Shown: positions 42,564 through 51,555 of the stretch, in pieces
How the letters are laid out: each line of letters begins with the position of its first letter
How positions within the stretch are numbered: position 1 is the stretch's first letter
NCBI GenBank assembly: GCA_035318745.1
Contig: DATHEA010000005.1
Location: forward strand, 62,001 to 126,000
Reading direction: 5' to 3'
Length of the DNA: 64,000 nt
Origin: VRUE01 sp035318745
Lineage (GTDB): Bacteria > Actinomycetota > Thermoleophilia > Solirubrobacterales > 70-9
Translations under genes and position numbers: made by a program
Notes under the pieces: model-generated
What the model saw: the letters and a program-made list of their open reading frames with translations, nothing else
What the model was told of the DNA's origin: nothing
Database searches by the model: none

Positions 42564-43409
42564 CTAAAAGAGCGAGTCGTGGGCGTGGCCGTTGGTCTGC
42601 CCCTCGGGGCCGACACCCATCTCGGCCCGCATGCGCAGGCCGAACTCGGACGTCGACTCCTCGGTGTAGCCGCCGCTGACCTCGTCGCGGACGACACGGC
42701 CCTCGTACAGCTCGATCACGCGGCGACGCATGTTGTCGACCATCTCGCGGTCGTGGGTGACGACGACGACGGTGGTGCCGGTCTTGTTGATCCGGTAGAG
42801 CAGCTGCATCACGCCGATCGAGGTGACCGGGTCAAGGTTGCCGCTGGGCTCGTCGGCGAGCAAAAGAGGTGGGTGGTTGACGAAGGCGCGGGCAATCGAG
42901 ACGCGCTGCTGCTCGCCGCCGGAGAGCTCGTCGGGGAAGCTGTGCAGCTTGGTCGAGAGGCCGACGAGGCGGAGGATCTCCGGCACCTGGCGGCGGATTT
43001 CGCCGCGGTGGGCGCCGATCACCTGCAGCGCGTAGGCGACGTTGTCGTAGACCGTGCGGTCGGGAAGCAGCTTGAAGTCCTGGAAGACGGTGCCGATGTT
43101 GCGCCGCAGCTGCGGCGTTTTCTTCTCCGACATCGCGCCGATGTCGCGGCCGGCGATGTGGACGCTGCCGTCGGTCGCCTCGAGCTCGCGGATCAGCATC
43201 TTGATCAGGGTCGACTTGCCGCAGCCGGTCGGGCCGACGAGGAAGACGAACTCGCCGCGGTCGATCGCCAGCGAAACGCGGTCCAGCGCCATGTGGCCGC
43301 CGGGATAGACCTTGGTCACGTCGCGCATCTCGATGATCAGCGCACCGCCCTTGCGGTTGCGCGGCACCGGCGGCTCGCCGCCCTTCTTGCTCTTTCTGGC
43401 TCTGGCCAT
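42564..43409 (-). CDS. ftsE: Cell-division ATPase FtsE
   Basis: 281 aa. Walker A GPTGCGKS, signature LSGGEQQR, Walker B LLADEPSGNLD and H-loop VTHDRE. An extra basic N-terminus (ARARKSKKGGEPPVPRNRKGG) and a C-terminal acidic/Gly tail are longer than in E. coli FtsE. ATG 43409 is chosen; a longer frame has no similarity. First gene of the ftsE-ftsX-S41-rnr-smpB-HhH operon. Confidence 0.94.
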   Translation of the reverse strand: MARARKSKKGGEPPVPRNRKGGALIIEMRDVTKVYPGGHMALDRVSLAIDRGEFVFLVGPTGCGKSTLIKMLIRELEATDGSVHIAGRDIGAMSEKKTPQLRRNIGTVFQDFKLLPDRTVYDNVAYALQVIGAHRGEIRRQVPEILRLVGLSTKLHSFPDELSGGEQQRVSIARAFVNHPPLLLADEPSGNLDPVTSIGVMQLLYRINKTGTTVVVVTHDREMVDNMRRRVIELYEGRVVRDEVSGGYTEESTSEFGLRMRAEMGVGPEGQTNGHAHDSLF

Positions 43410-43560
43410 GCTCGCGGATCCTTCTCCAGCCACAGGGTGACTCCTGCGCACCGCATCGCGCGCAACACCCTGCCCACAAAGGATGTGCAGAAGACTAGCC
43501 TATTGTCAGCGACTGCTCATATTCTTTGTCGCCCTGCCTCGCTGCTGATAGAACAGTGCC

Positions 43561-43836
43561 ATGGAGGCTGCTGTGAGAACTGAGCAGGAGTTGCGCGAAA
43601 AGGCCGTCTCCCGGCTCAAGAAGAAGCGCGATTTTCGCGCTCACATCTTCATATACGTCGCGGTGAACGCGATGCTCGTCGTCATCTGGGCTGTGACCGG
43701 CAGTGGCTTTTTCTGGCCGATCTTCCCGATTCTCGGCTGGGGCGTCGGGGTCGCCGCAAACGCTTGGGGCGTCTATGGGCGCAAGCCGATCAGCGAGGAC
43801 GAGATTCGGCGCGAGACCGAACGACTACAGGGCTGA
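43561..43836 (+). CDS. 2TM-domain protein
   Basis: 91 aa with the two-transmembrane-helix domain (AHIFIYVAVNAMLVVIWAVTG; FFWPIFPILGWGVGVAANAWGVYG) flanked by charged helices. Such 2TM domains occur alone or in histidine kinases. Function unknown. Divergent from ftsE. It is followed by a cupin gene 13 nt later, probably one unit. Confidence 0.85.
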   Translation: MEAAVRTEQELREKAVSRLKKKRDFRAHIFIYVAVNAMLVVIWAVTGSGFFWPIFPILGWGVGVAANAWGVYGRKPISEDEIRRETERLQG

Positions 43837-43849
43837 GAGAAGGCGGGCG

Positions 43850-44224
43850 ATGCAGAACTGGGATCTGAAGGCCATCGAGGGGGAGCCGCACCAACCGCGG
43901 ATCCTCGCCTCGGCCGACGATGCACGGACGATCGTTCTCCTTCTCCCAGCCGGCGAGGAGCTGCAGGAGCATGAGGTGCACGAGCGGGCGCGGCTTGCCG
44001 TCATCGAGGGAGAGGTCGAGGTCACCACGCTCGCCGGAGAGCGCGCCACGGCAAGCGCCGGGCACCTCTTCGAGTTCGACCCCGGCGAGCGTCACACGGT
44101 TGCCGCGCGGTCCGATGCCCGCCTGCTGCTGATCCTCACCCCGTGGCCGGGCGACGGACATCCGGGGGCGCTGACGCTCGAGCAGAAGGCCGATGTTCGA
44201 GAGCGCGCCGCCCGACACCCTTAG
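43850..44224 (+). CDS. Small cupin-domain protein
   Basis: 124 aa from an ATG at 43850 with AGAGAAGG upstream. A single cupin barrel: GEELQEHEVHERARLAVIEGEVEV supplies the metal-binding His/Glu and FDPGERHTVAARSDARLLLI the second motif. The substrate is unknown; could bind metals or polar ligands. Coupled with the 2TM gene. Confidence 0.85.
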   Translation: MQNWDLKAIEGEPHQPRILASADDARTIVLLLPAGEELQEHEVHERARLAVIEGEVEVTTLAGERATASAGHLFEFDPGERHTVAARSDARLLLILTPWPGDGHPGALTLEQKADVRERAARHP

Positions 44225-44286
44225 GCCTAATCACGGAAGACCGCGCAACCGCCGGGCGGGCCTCGACGGCAGGAAAGTGGGTGGCG

Positions 44287-46134
44287 CTACGCGACTTTCT
44301 CCGCCGCGGAAACGATGCTCGCGGCGTCGATGCCGGCCGCGCCGAGGAGTGCCTCGGGGGGGCCGCTGCTGGGACGACCGGTGACGGCTAGACGCACCAG
44401 CGGGGTGCTTGCGGCGGCTTCGGCGAGGACTCCGGCGATGGTCTCGCCGATTCCCCCCTCGGCCCAGTGGTCCTCGACAGTGATGAGTGCCTTGGTCTCC
44501 CTCGCCGCGGCGAGGATGGCGTCGGCGTCCACCGGCTTGACCGAGTAGAGGTCGATCACACGCGCCGTGACTCCGCGGCCGGCGAGCTCCTCGGCGGCGG
44601 CGAGGCATTCGCGCAGGGTGATCCCGGCACCGATCAGGGTGATCTGGTCTGCATCGCTGGAGCGCACCGTGCGGCTGCCGCCGATCTCGAAGCTCTCGCC
44701 CGCCTCGTAGAGCACCGGCGTCGCCTCGCGGGTCGTCCGCATATAGCTGATGCCGCGGTGCTCGCGCATGGCGTCGAGCAGCTGCACCGCTTGGTTGGCG
44801 TCGCTCGGGTAGAGCACCACGCTGTCGAAGACCGCACGCAGCGAGGCGATGTCTTCGAGCGCCATCTGCGAGGGCCCGTCGGGGCCGATCGAGACGCCGA
44901 CGTGGGAGCCGCAGAGCTTCAGGTCGGCATTGGATATCGCCGCCATGCGGACGAAGTCATAGGCGCGGCTGAGGAAGGCGCCGAAGGACGAGGCGAACGG
45001 CTTCCAGCCGCGCGTCTGCAGGCCGACCGCGGCGGCGACCATCTGCTGCTCGGCGATGTACATCTCGAAGAAGCGGTCCGGATGCTTGGCGGCGAAACGT
45101 TCGGCGTAGGTCGAGTTGCCGACCTCGCCGTCGAGCGCGACGACCTTCTCGTCGATCGAGCCGATCCAGGCAAGGGCGTCGCCGTAGGCGCCGCGCGTCG
45201 CCACCTTCTCGCCGACCTCGTAGGTCGGTTTCGCGACCGGCACCCGCGCGATCTCATATGGCTGCTCCTGCGGGGGCGAGTGCACCTCGACCCGCAGAGC
45301 GCGGATGCCACCCAGCTCCTCGACCGCCCCCTCGGGGTCCGCCAGGGGCTTGCCGTGCTGGTTCGGCTGGTCCTCGACCGCCGCCACCCCGGAGCCCTTC
45401 TTGGTGCGGGCGAAGATCACCGCTGGAACGCCGGCGGCGAGCGCCTGCGCGTAGGCCGCATCGATCGCCTCCAAGTCGTGCCCGTCGATCTCCTGCACGT
45501 CCCAGCCGCAGGCCGCGGCGCGTGCCGCCAAGGAGGAGGTGTCCCACTCGTGCATCGTCGGACCCCGCTGACCGAGCCGGTTGACGTCGACGATCGCGAT
45601 CATGTTGTCGAGGCTGGCAACGCCGGCGTGCTCGAACGCCTCCCACATCGAGCCCTCGGCCAGCTCGGAATCGCCGCAGAGCACCCAGACGCGAAAGTCC
45701 GCTGACTCGAGCCGCTTGCCGGCCAGCGCGATCCCGACCGAGATCGGCAGGCCCTGGCCCAGCGAGCCGGTCGCCACGTCGACCCAAGGGATTTCCGGCG
45801 TCGGGTGGCCCTGCAGGCGCGAGCCGAACTCGCGGAAGGTGAGCAGCTCCTCGTCCTCGATCGCGCCGGCCATCTTGTACATGCCGTAGAGCAGCGGCGA
45901 GGCGTGGCCCTTGGAGAAGACGAGGTGGTCGTTCGCCCGGTTCTCGGGCGCCGAGAAGTCGTAACGCAGATAGCGCGTCAGCAGGACCGCCATCAGGTCG
46001 GCGGCCGACATCGAGGAGGTCGGGTGACCGGAATTGGCAGCCGCCGCGGCGCGAACCGAATCGACACGCAACTGCTGCGCGAGCTCGTGCAGCTGCTCGC
46101 GATCGATGGGGTCCGCGGACGTCACCTGGGCCAT
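44287..46134 (-). CDS. tkt: Transketolase
   Basis: 615 aa from the ATG at 46134. Thiamine-binding region GDSELAEGSMWEAFEHAGVASLDNMIAIVDVN, N-terminal ANSGHPTSSMSAADL, and FSKGHASPLLYGMY are clear; the C-terminal pyrimidine-binding domain has FMLAEQQM-type EMYIAEQQMVAAAVGL. It is the shorter, animal/archaeal-like fused transketolase type rather than the 660-aa E. coli type. It exchanges ketol units in the pentose phosphate pathway. The upstream frame extension overlaps nadA antiparallel or same-strand coding and is rejected. Confidence 0.94.
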   Translation of the reverse strand: MAQVTSADPIDREQLHELAQQLRVDSVRAAAAANSGHPTSSMSAADLMAVLLTRYLRYDFSAPENRANDHLVFSKGHASPLLYGMYKMAGAIEDEELLTFREFGSRLQGHPTPEIPWVDVATGSLGQGLPISVGIALAGKRLESADFRVWVLCGDSELAEGSMWEAFEHAGVASLDNMIAIVDVNRLGQRGPTMHEWDTSSLAARAAACGWDVQEIDGHDLEAIDAAYAQALAAGVPAVIFARTKKGSGVAAVEDQPNQHGKPLADPEGAVEELGGIRALRVEVHSPPQEQPYEIARVPVAKPTYEVGEKVATRGAYGDALAWIGSIDEKVVALDGEVGNSTYAERFAAKHPDRFFEMYIAEQQMVAAAVGLQTRGWKPFASSFGAFLSRAYDFVRMAAISNADLKLCGSHVGVSIGPDGPSQMALEDIASLRAVFDSVVLYPSDANQAVQLLDAMREHRGISYMRTTREATPVLYEAGESFEIGGSRTVRSSDADQITLIGAGITLRECLAAAEELAGRGVTARVIDLYSVKPVDADAILAAARETKALITVEDHWAEGGIGETIAGVLAEAAASTPLVRLAVTGRPSSGPPEALLGAAGIDAASIVSAAEKVA

Positions 46135-46154
46135 GTGCCGGACTTTATCTGGCG

Positions 46155-47183
46155 CTATCCGATCGCGACCATGCGCTCGATCGGCAGCCGTGCCCGCGCG
46201 GCGATCTCGGCCGGGACGCTGACCTCGAACTTCATCTCGCGCAGGGCGTCGCGCAGCTTCGGCAGCGTGATCATCTTCATGTACTTGCAGTAGGCCATCC
46301 GGTTCGCCTCGATCAGGCTCGCCCCCGGAGCGGCCTGCTGGAGCGGATGCAGCATGCCGTTCTCGGTGGCGACGATGTACTCGCCGTCGGGTCGCTTCTG
46401 CACGTAGTCGAGCATCTGCCCGGTGGAGAGCATGTGCACGCCCTCCTCGTCGACTTCGCCGGCGGCGACGAACTCCATCACCTGGGTCACGCAGCCGCAC
46501 TCGGGGTGGACGAGGAACTCGGCGTCGGGGTGGGCGGCTCGCTGCGTCCTGATGTCGTCGGGCCGGATGCCGGCGTGGACGTGGCACTCACCGGGCCAGA
46601 CGTGCATCGAGCGACCGGTCTCGCGCTCGACGTAGGAACCCAGCCACATGTCGGGGCCGAAGAGGATCTCGGTATCGGGGCCGTGCTCGCGCCGGATGTG
46701 CTCGACGACCTTGACCGCGTTGGAGGAGGTGCAGCAGTAGTCGGTCTCCGCCTTGACCTCGGCAGAGGTGTTGACGTACATGACGACGACGGCATCGGGG
46801 CTGTGGCGGCCCTTCCACTCGCGCAGTTCCTCGGCGGTGATCGCGTCGGCCAGCGAGCAGCCGGCATCGAGGTCGGGGATGAGGACCGTCTTCTGCGGGG
46901 AGAGGATCGAGGCGGTCTCGGCCATGAAGTGGACGCCACAGAAGGCAATTACCGAGGCGCCCGACTCGGCCGCCTTGCGCGAGAGGCCGAGCGAGTCGCC
47001 GGTGTAGTCGGCGACGTCCTGCACCTCGGGCACCTGGTAGTTGTGGGCGAGGATGACGGCGTCGCGCTCGCGCGCCAGCTCGCGCACCTCGCGCGCCATC
47101 TCCTCGACCTCCCCTGGCGAGAGGTCGAGCATCGGAACCGGCTCGTTGATCGTCGGCAGCTCTCTCATTATGTTCGCTGGCAT
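46155..47183 (-). CDS. nadA: Quinolinate synthase A
   Basis: 342 aa. Fe-S ligand cysteines are seen in VIAFCGVHFMAETA, ECGCVTQV and NRMAYCKYMKM, as in NadA. Substrate-binding segments ILAHNYQVPEVQDVADYTGDSL and YVNTSAEVKAETDYCCTSSNAV are present. It condenses iminoaspartate with DHAP to form quinolinate. nadC is 1 kb downstream on the same strand, separated by mutM on the opposite strand. Confidence 0.96.
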   Translation of the reverse strand: MPANIMRELPTINEPVPMLDLSPGEVEEMAREVRELARERDAVILAHNYQVPEVQDVADYTGDSLGLSRKAAESGASVIAFCGVHFMAETASILSPQKTVLIPDLDAGCSLADAITAEELREWKGRHSPDAVVVMYVNTSAEVKAETDYCCTSSNAVKVVEHIRREHGPDTEILFGPDMWLGSYVERETGRSMHVWPGECHVHAGIRPDDIRTQRAAHPDAEFLVHPECGCVTQVMEFVAAGEVDEEGVHMLSTGQMLDYVQKRPDGEYIVATENGMLHPLQQAAPGASLIEANRMAYCKYMKMITLPKLRDALREMKFEVSVPAEIAARARLPIERMVAIG

Positions 47184-47236
47184 GGCCTAGGCCTGAGTCC
47201 AGTCGAATGAACTAGCCGGAAGTCTACTCTCTCGGC

Positions 47237-48082
47237 ATGCCCGAGCTGCCGGAGGTCGAGATCACCGTACGGCGGCTCGACGCCGCGTTGCGGGGAGCTT
47301 CCGTGGAATCGGCGCTGGCCCCTGGGATGAACGTGATGAAGACCTTCGACCCGCCGCTCGAAAAGCTGATCGAGCGCGAGATAACGGCGATCCGGCGCGT
47401 CGGCAAGATGCCGGTCGTCGAGTTCGGCGACCTGGCGCTCCTCATCCACCTGATGTCGGCCGGCAGGTTGCGCGTCTTCGACAAACGGGCCTCGCCCAAA
47501 GACCGCGCCTCGCGGGTGCTCGTCGGGATCGAGGACGGGCGCGAGCTGCGGCTGCGCGAGTTCGGCACCAAGCAGCGCGCCTGGGCCAAGCTGCTGGCAG
47601 CCGACGCCGTCGAAGCGGACGAAGCCGTCGCCACGCTCGGGCCCGAAGCCTGGCCGCCGCCCCCGCTCGATGCCTTCGCCGCGGCGATCGGCCGGCCCCG
47701 GCACCTGCACCCGCTGCTCCGCCATCAACGTGACATCGCCGGCATCGGCCGTTCCTGGGTCGACGAGATCCTCTGGGAGGCCCGCCTCTCCCCCTTCAAA
47801 CAGGGTTCCGAGCTGGATCGGGGGGAGGTAGAGCGACTGCACGCCGCGCTGCACGTGCTCGGCGACGCGATCGCTCATTACGAGGAGACGGTTGGCGAGG
47901 AGCTACCCGACAAACTGCCGATGCCGCTGCGGATCCACAAGCGCGAGGGCGAGCCCTGTCCGCGCTGCGGGACGACGATCGAGGCCGTCTTCTTCGCCGA
48001 GCACCAGACCAACTACTGCCCAAAGGAGCAGACCGGCGGCCGCGTGCTCAAAGACCGCCGCCTCTCCCGCCTGCTCAAGTGA
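47237..48082 (+). CDS. mutM: Formamidopyrimidine-DNA glycosylase family (Fpg/Nei)
   Basis: 281 aa starting PELPEVE with the catalytic Pro2 and Glu3. Lys of the beta-hairpin is in RRVGKMPVVEF; H2TH follows near GIGRSWVDEILWEARLSP. The C-terminal zinc finger has CPRCG but its second half reads YCPKEQ, so the fourth Cys is Glu, and the usual Arg near that loop is not obvious. It may be a zinc-less or altered-lesion Fpg/Nei homologue. Convergent with nadC, divergent from nadA. Confidence 0.9.
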   Translation: MPELPEVEITVRRLDAALRGASVESALAPGMNVMKTFDPPLEKLIEREITAIRRVGKMPVVEFGDLALLIHLMSAGRLRVFDKRASPKDRASRVLVGIEDGRELRLREFGTKQRAWAKLLAADAVEADEAVATLGPEAWPPPPLDAFAAAIGRPRHLHPLLRHQRDIAGIGRSWVDEILWEARLSPFKQGSELDRGEVERLHAALHVLGDAIAHYEETVGEELPDKLPMPLRIHKREGEPCPRCGTTIEAVFFAEHQTNYCPKEQTGGRVLKDRRLSRLLK

Positions 48083-48087
48083 AGCAG

Positions 48088-48189
48088 GGAGGACGGGTGC
48101 CCCTCCGCCGGAACCCGCCGCCGACAGCTTGCCCAGGGCGCCCTCGCCTTGCGGGCTCACAAGTTCCGTCGGAGGGGCACCCGTCCTCC
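48088..48189. repeat. Foldback repeat family A, copy 3
   Basis: 20-bp perfect outer arms (48088-48107, 48170-48189), starting GGAGGACGGGTGCCCC. Core GGAACCCGCC and GCGGGCTCACAAGTTCC. Fills the convergent gap between mutM and nadC and ends at the nadC stop codon. Confidence 0.92.
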
Positions 48190-49032
48190 TCATGCCGGTT
48201 CGATCAGCATGCTGAAGTCAAGCGTCGGCGCGGAGTGCGTCAGCGCCCCAACCGAGATGTAGTCGACGCCCGTTTCTGCAATCCCACGCACGGTCTCCAA
48301 GCTGACGCCGCCGGAGGCCTCCAGCGGCGGGCCGTTGGCGCTGCGCTCGGCATCGCGCAGGGCGACCGCTTCGCGCAGCTCCTCCAGGGTCATGTTGTCG
48401 AGCAGCAGTCGGTCGGCGCCGGTGCCCAACGCGTAGCCAGACTCCAGGACGGTGCGGCACTCGACCTCGACCGGCAGATCCGGACGCGCGTTGCGCGCGG
48501 CGTAGACGGCCTTGGCGAGACTTCCCGCCAGGGCGATGTGGTTCTCCTTGATCAGGATCGCGTCGTAGAGCCCCATGCGGTGGTTCTTGCCCCCACCGGC
48601 GGCCACCGCCGCCTTCTCCAGAGCCCGCAGCCCCGGGGTCGTCTTGCGCGTGTCGAGGATGACGGCACCGGTTCCGGCGACCGCCTCGACGTAACGCGCC
48701 GTAAGGGTGGCGATGCCAGAGAGGTGGCCGAGGAAGTTGAGTGCAGTCCGCTCGGCGGCAAGCAAGCCTACGGCTGGACCGCTGGCGAGCAACACCTCAG
48801 CTGGCACGTCCTCACGCCACTGCCCCTCGACAACCAGATTGTCGATGTCCTCCACCCCGCACTGGCGCATCGTCTCGGCAACCACAGCAAGACCGAAGAC
48901 AACGCCAGTCTCCTTCTGCACGATCCGTGCTCTACCACGAGCACCCTGAGGGACAGTCGCCTCCGAAGTCACATCCCCAGCTCCAAGATCCTCGGCGAGC
49001 GTGCGGGCAACCGTCTCCTCTAGATCAACCAT
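48190..49032 (-). CDS. nadC: Nicotinate-nucleotide pyrophosphorylase (carboxylating)
   Basis: 280 aa from the ATG at 49032. Quinolinate and PRPP-site residues: LDTRKTTPGLRALEKAAVAAGGGKNHRMGLYDAILIKENHI, then EVECRTV, LLLDNMT, EASGGVSLETV. It makes nicotinate mononucleotide from quinolinate. The longer frame upstream runs through foldback A4 and is rejected. Confidence 0.96.
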   Translation of the reverse strand: MVDLEETVARTLAEDLGAGDVTSEATVPQGARGRARIVQKETGVVFGLAVVAETMRQCGVEDIDNLVVEGQWREDVPAEVLLASGPAVGLLAAERTALNFLGHLSGIATLTARYVEAVAGTGAVILDTRKTTPGLRALEKAAVAAGGGKNHRMGLYDAILIKENHIALAGSLAKAVYAARNARPDLPVEVECRTVLESGYALGTGADRLLLDNMTLEELREAVALRDAERSANGPPLEASGGVSLETVRGIAETGVDYISVGALTHSAPTLDFSMLIEPA

Positions 49033-49051
49033 CCCCGGGACCCTAGATCGG

Positions 49052-49145
49052 GAGAGAGACGGGTGCCCCTCCGACGGAACTTGTGCCCGCACCCTGGGGC
49101 AAGCTGCCAGCGGCGGGTTCCGACGGAGGGGCACCCGTCTCTCTC
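49052..49145. repeat. Foldback repeat family A, copy 4 (inverted core)
   Basis: 22-bp perfect outer arms (49052-49073, 49124-49145), starting GAGAGAGACGGGTGCCCC. The core has the bulge on the opposite strand (GGAACTTGTG and GCGGGTTCC), so this copy is inserted in reverse orientation. It lies between divergent nadC and the ECF sigma gene. Confidence 0.92.
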
Positions 49146-49179
49146 ACACCCAGCCCCTCCGAAGCGTTTAATCCCACAG

Positions 49180-49647
49180 GTGACCGCATTGCCTCCCTTC
49201 CAGGCTCTCCTAGACGAGCACGCCGCCGACGTGATGGCGGTGCTGCGCGGCGCGGTTGGCCGCGCCGACGCCGAGGACTGTTTCCAGGAGACCTTCCTGG
49301 CTGCCCTGCGCGCCTACCCGATGCTGAGCGACGACGGCAACTTGCGCGGCTGGCTGCTGACCATCGCTTACCGCAAGGCGATCGACCACCACCGCGCCAA
49401 CGGACGCCGGCCAACCCCGATCGCCGAGCCAGACGAGATGGCGGGCGTGACCACGGAGCCCGAGCCGGACGACGGGATTTGGGCGCTGGTCGGAGCGCTG
49501 CCGCCGAAACAACGTGCCGCGGTGGCCCTGCGCTACGCCTGCGACCTCCCCCACGCTGAGATCGCGGCGGCGTTGGGCTGCTCCCCCGATGCAGCGCGAC
49601 GCAGCCTCCACGAGGGAATCAAGCGATTGAGAAAGGAGCTGGCATGA
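49180..49647 (+). CDS. ECF-type RNA polymerase sigma factor
   Basis: 155 aa from a GTG at 49180. Region 2: VMAVLRGAVGRADAEDCFQETFLAALRAYP and GWLLTIAYRKAIDHHRA. Region 4: LPPKQRAAVALRYACDLPHAEIAAALGCSPDAARRSLHEGIKRLR. No anti-sigma gene adjoins. The stop overlaps the ogt start by 4 bp, so it probably governs an alkylation-related or general regulon with ogt. Confidence 0.9.
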   Translation: MTALPPFQALLDEHAADVMAVLRGAVGRADAEDCFQETFLAALRAYPMLSDDGNLRGWLLTIAYRKAIDHHRANGRRPTPIAEPDEMAGVTTEPEPDDGIWALVGALPPKQRAAVALRYACDLPHAEIAAALGCSPDAARRSLHEGIKRLRKELA

Positions 49648-50201
49648 AGGCAAGCCTTGAACATCTCACCGAGCGGGCGGCCGCCGAGGGCCTGCTCGAC
49701 GTCGCCTACGCCACCGCCGACTCCCCGTTCGGATCCCTGCTCCTCGCCACCACTCCCAAGGGACTGGTCAAGGTCGGCCTGCCGGACTACGATTCCGAGG
49801 AGACGCTGGAGGACCTGGCGGCGCGGGTCTCGCCCCGGGTATTGGAGGCTCCGGCCCGCCTCGACGATGCCCGCCGCCAACTCGACCTCTACTTCGAGGG
49901 CCGTCTGCACGAGTTCGACCTGCCGCTCGACTGGCAGTTGAGCAGGGGCTTCCGCCGGCGCGCTTTGCGAGCGATCGATCGCATCCCCTACGGCAGGACC
50001 CGTAACTACACCGAGATAGCCCGCAGTGCCGGCAACGAGCGAGCGGTGCGCGCGGCGGGCACGGCCTGCGGCTCCAATCCGATCCCGATCGTCGTCCCCT
50101 GCCACCGGGTCCTGCGCAGCAGCGGAGGGCTGGGTGGATATGGCGGTGGACTACCGATGAAGGAAGCCCTGCTCGAGTTGGAGCGCGCGGAAATACACTG
50201 A
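49644..50201 (+). CDS. ogt: Methylated-DNA-[protein]-cysteine S-methyltransferase
   Basis: 185 aa. Active-site IPIVVPCHRVLRSSGGLGGYGGG with the acceptor Cys, preceded by the helix-turn-helix FRRRALRAIDRIPYGRTRNYTEIARSAG. It removes O6-methyl from guanine by a suicide reaction. Overlaps the ECF sigma gene by 4 bp. Confidence 0.95.
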   Translation: MKASLEHLTERAAAEGLLDVAYATADSPFGSLLLATTPKGLVKVGLPDYDSEETLEDLAARVSPRVLEAPARLDDARRQLDLYFEGRLHEFDLPLDWQLSRGFRRRALRAIDRIPYGRTRNYTEIARSAGNERAVRAAGTACGSNPIPIVVPCHRVLRSSGGLGGYGGGLPMKEALLELERAEIH

Positions 50202-50231
50202 TTTCGTTAAAGGGGGCGCCATGGCAAGCCG

Positions 50232-50909
50232 ATGGATGCCCCCATGCCAAGCAAGCTTCAACTACTCGCCGTCCCGCTCGTCCTGGCGATCCTCCTGTTC
50301 GCTGTGAGCGCGGCACATGCGGTTCCCGTGACTCCCAGCGTCACGCCGCTCGCCTTCGAAGAAGAATTCGCAGCTGAAGAAGGCGAAGGCGAGGAAGGCG
50401 AAGGCGAACTCGAAGCAGCCGACTGCGAAGAAGCCGAAGAAGAATTCGACGAAGGCGAACTCAGCGGAGCCGAAGTCAAGGAAATCTGCGACGAAGCGGC
50501 GGCCGAAAGCAGGATGAAGGCCGCCGGGACCGGCGCAGTCGCGCCCGAGGAGTGCATCCTGCGTAGCGCCCACGCAAACGCCGTCACCGACGCAGATAGC
50601 AACAAGCTGAAGCTGACCGTCGGCTACACCACCTACGAGCCGGCCACGGCGACGCTCGACTACAGCCTCGTCGGCAGCAAGGGATCGCTCCATATGAAAA
50701 CGGCCAAGCGCCAGCTCGGCCGGAGCGGCGTGATCCGTCTGACCGCCGCGCTGGCCGATCCGGAGATGGACAAGGCCGACGCGGCCAGGCACTTCGTCGT
50801 CAGGCTGCACGTCACGGGATCGCCCAGCAGCTGCCAGCGCTTCGAGACCGAGCAGCTGAGCGTCAAGCGCGCATCGAAGGACCAGGCCGTCTGGTCTCAG
50901 GCCAAATAG
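50232..50909 (+). CDS. Secreted acidic protein, unknown
   Basis: 225 aa: signal peptide (residues 6-30), then an extreme Glu-rich stretch of about 65 residues with GEGEEGEGE-type runs, then a globular C-terminal domain with two Cys. No family is recognised. Glu is coded mostly by GAA in the acidic tract, in contrast to GAG in most neighbours. May bind cations or the wall. An internal ATG at 50244 is an alternative start. Confidence 0.6.
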   Translation: MDAPMPSKLQLLAVPLVLAILLFAVSAAHAVPVTPSVTPLAFEEEFAAEEGEGEEGEGELEAADCEEAEEEFDEGELSGAEVKEICDEAAAESRMKAAGTGAVAPEECILRSAHANAVTDADSNKLKLTVGYTTYEPATATLDYSLVGSKGSLHMKTAKRQLGRSGVIRLTAALADPEMDKADAARHFVVRLHVTGSPSSCQRFETEQLSVKRASKDQAVWSQAK

Positions 50910-51550
50910 ATCTCCTCCAGCCACCCCTCGGCAGCCGCCAGCTGCGAGCGGTCGATCTGGTGCCCGCCGTCCGACTCGCGGTACTCGACTTCGAGCCCAG
51001 CGGCCTCGAGCAGGTCTCTGGCGCGGCGGCCGAAGCCGACCTCTATCACCGGATCGGCACGGCCATGAGCGATGAATGCCTGGGTCTCCCGGCGGTCGTC
51101 CAGCTCTGGCTCCCAACCTTCGACGACAGGGACGAAGCCGCTGAAGGCCAAGATTCCGGCCACCGGCGGCCGGTCGGCGCCTAGGGCCGTCGCGTAGCTC
51201 ATCACCGCCCCCATCGAGAAGCCGCCCAAGACGGTGTCGGCAGGCTTGAGACCGGTCTCCTCCCAGAGGCGGTCGTGGAGCTCGGCGAGGGCACCGCGGG
51301 CGGCTTGGAAGGTGTCGGGGTCGGGATAGCCGACCCGCGGGACCAGATACCAGTGATAACCCGAGGAGGCGGGCAACGTCAACGGTGCACGCGGCGTGGA
51401 GACGTGCAACCGCCGCTTGGGATCGAGCGCGTCCGCCAGGCCGAGCAGATCGCGCTCGTCGGTCCCGCGCCCGTGGTGGAGGACGAGAAGGCCCTCGGGC
51501 CGGTCCGCGGCCGGTCGCTCGAGATACGTCAGCGGCTTGCTCGGGGGCAT
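50897..51550 (-). CDS. Alpha/beta hydrolase (phospholipase/carboxylesterase family)
   Basis: 217 aa. Oxyanion region LLVLHHGRGTDERDL, nucleophile GFSMGAVMS, acid Asp in AHGRADPVI and His in ESDGGHQIDRSQL. Resembles small serine esterases of the acyl-protein-thioesterase/YpfH group. The 3' end overlaps the convergent acidic-protein gene by 13 bp. Confidence 0.88.
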   Translation of the reverse strand: MPPSKPLTYLERPAADRPEGLLVLHHGRGTDERDLLGLADALDPKRRLHVSTPRAPLTLPASSGYHWYLVPRVGYPDPDTFQAARGALAELHDRLWEETGLKPADTVLGGFSMGAVMSYATALGADRPPVAGILAFSGFVPVVEGWEPELDDRRETQAFIAHGRADPVIEVGFGRRARDLLEAAGLEVEYRESDGGHQIDRSQLAAAEGWLEEIYLA

Positions 51551-51555
51551 CGCGC

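Noticed and set aside
41472..43583. 703-aa plus-strand open frame over ftsE/ftsX
   Set aside because: Antisense to well-conserved FtsE and FtsX; Asp/Arg/His-rich composition typical of a mirror frame.
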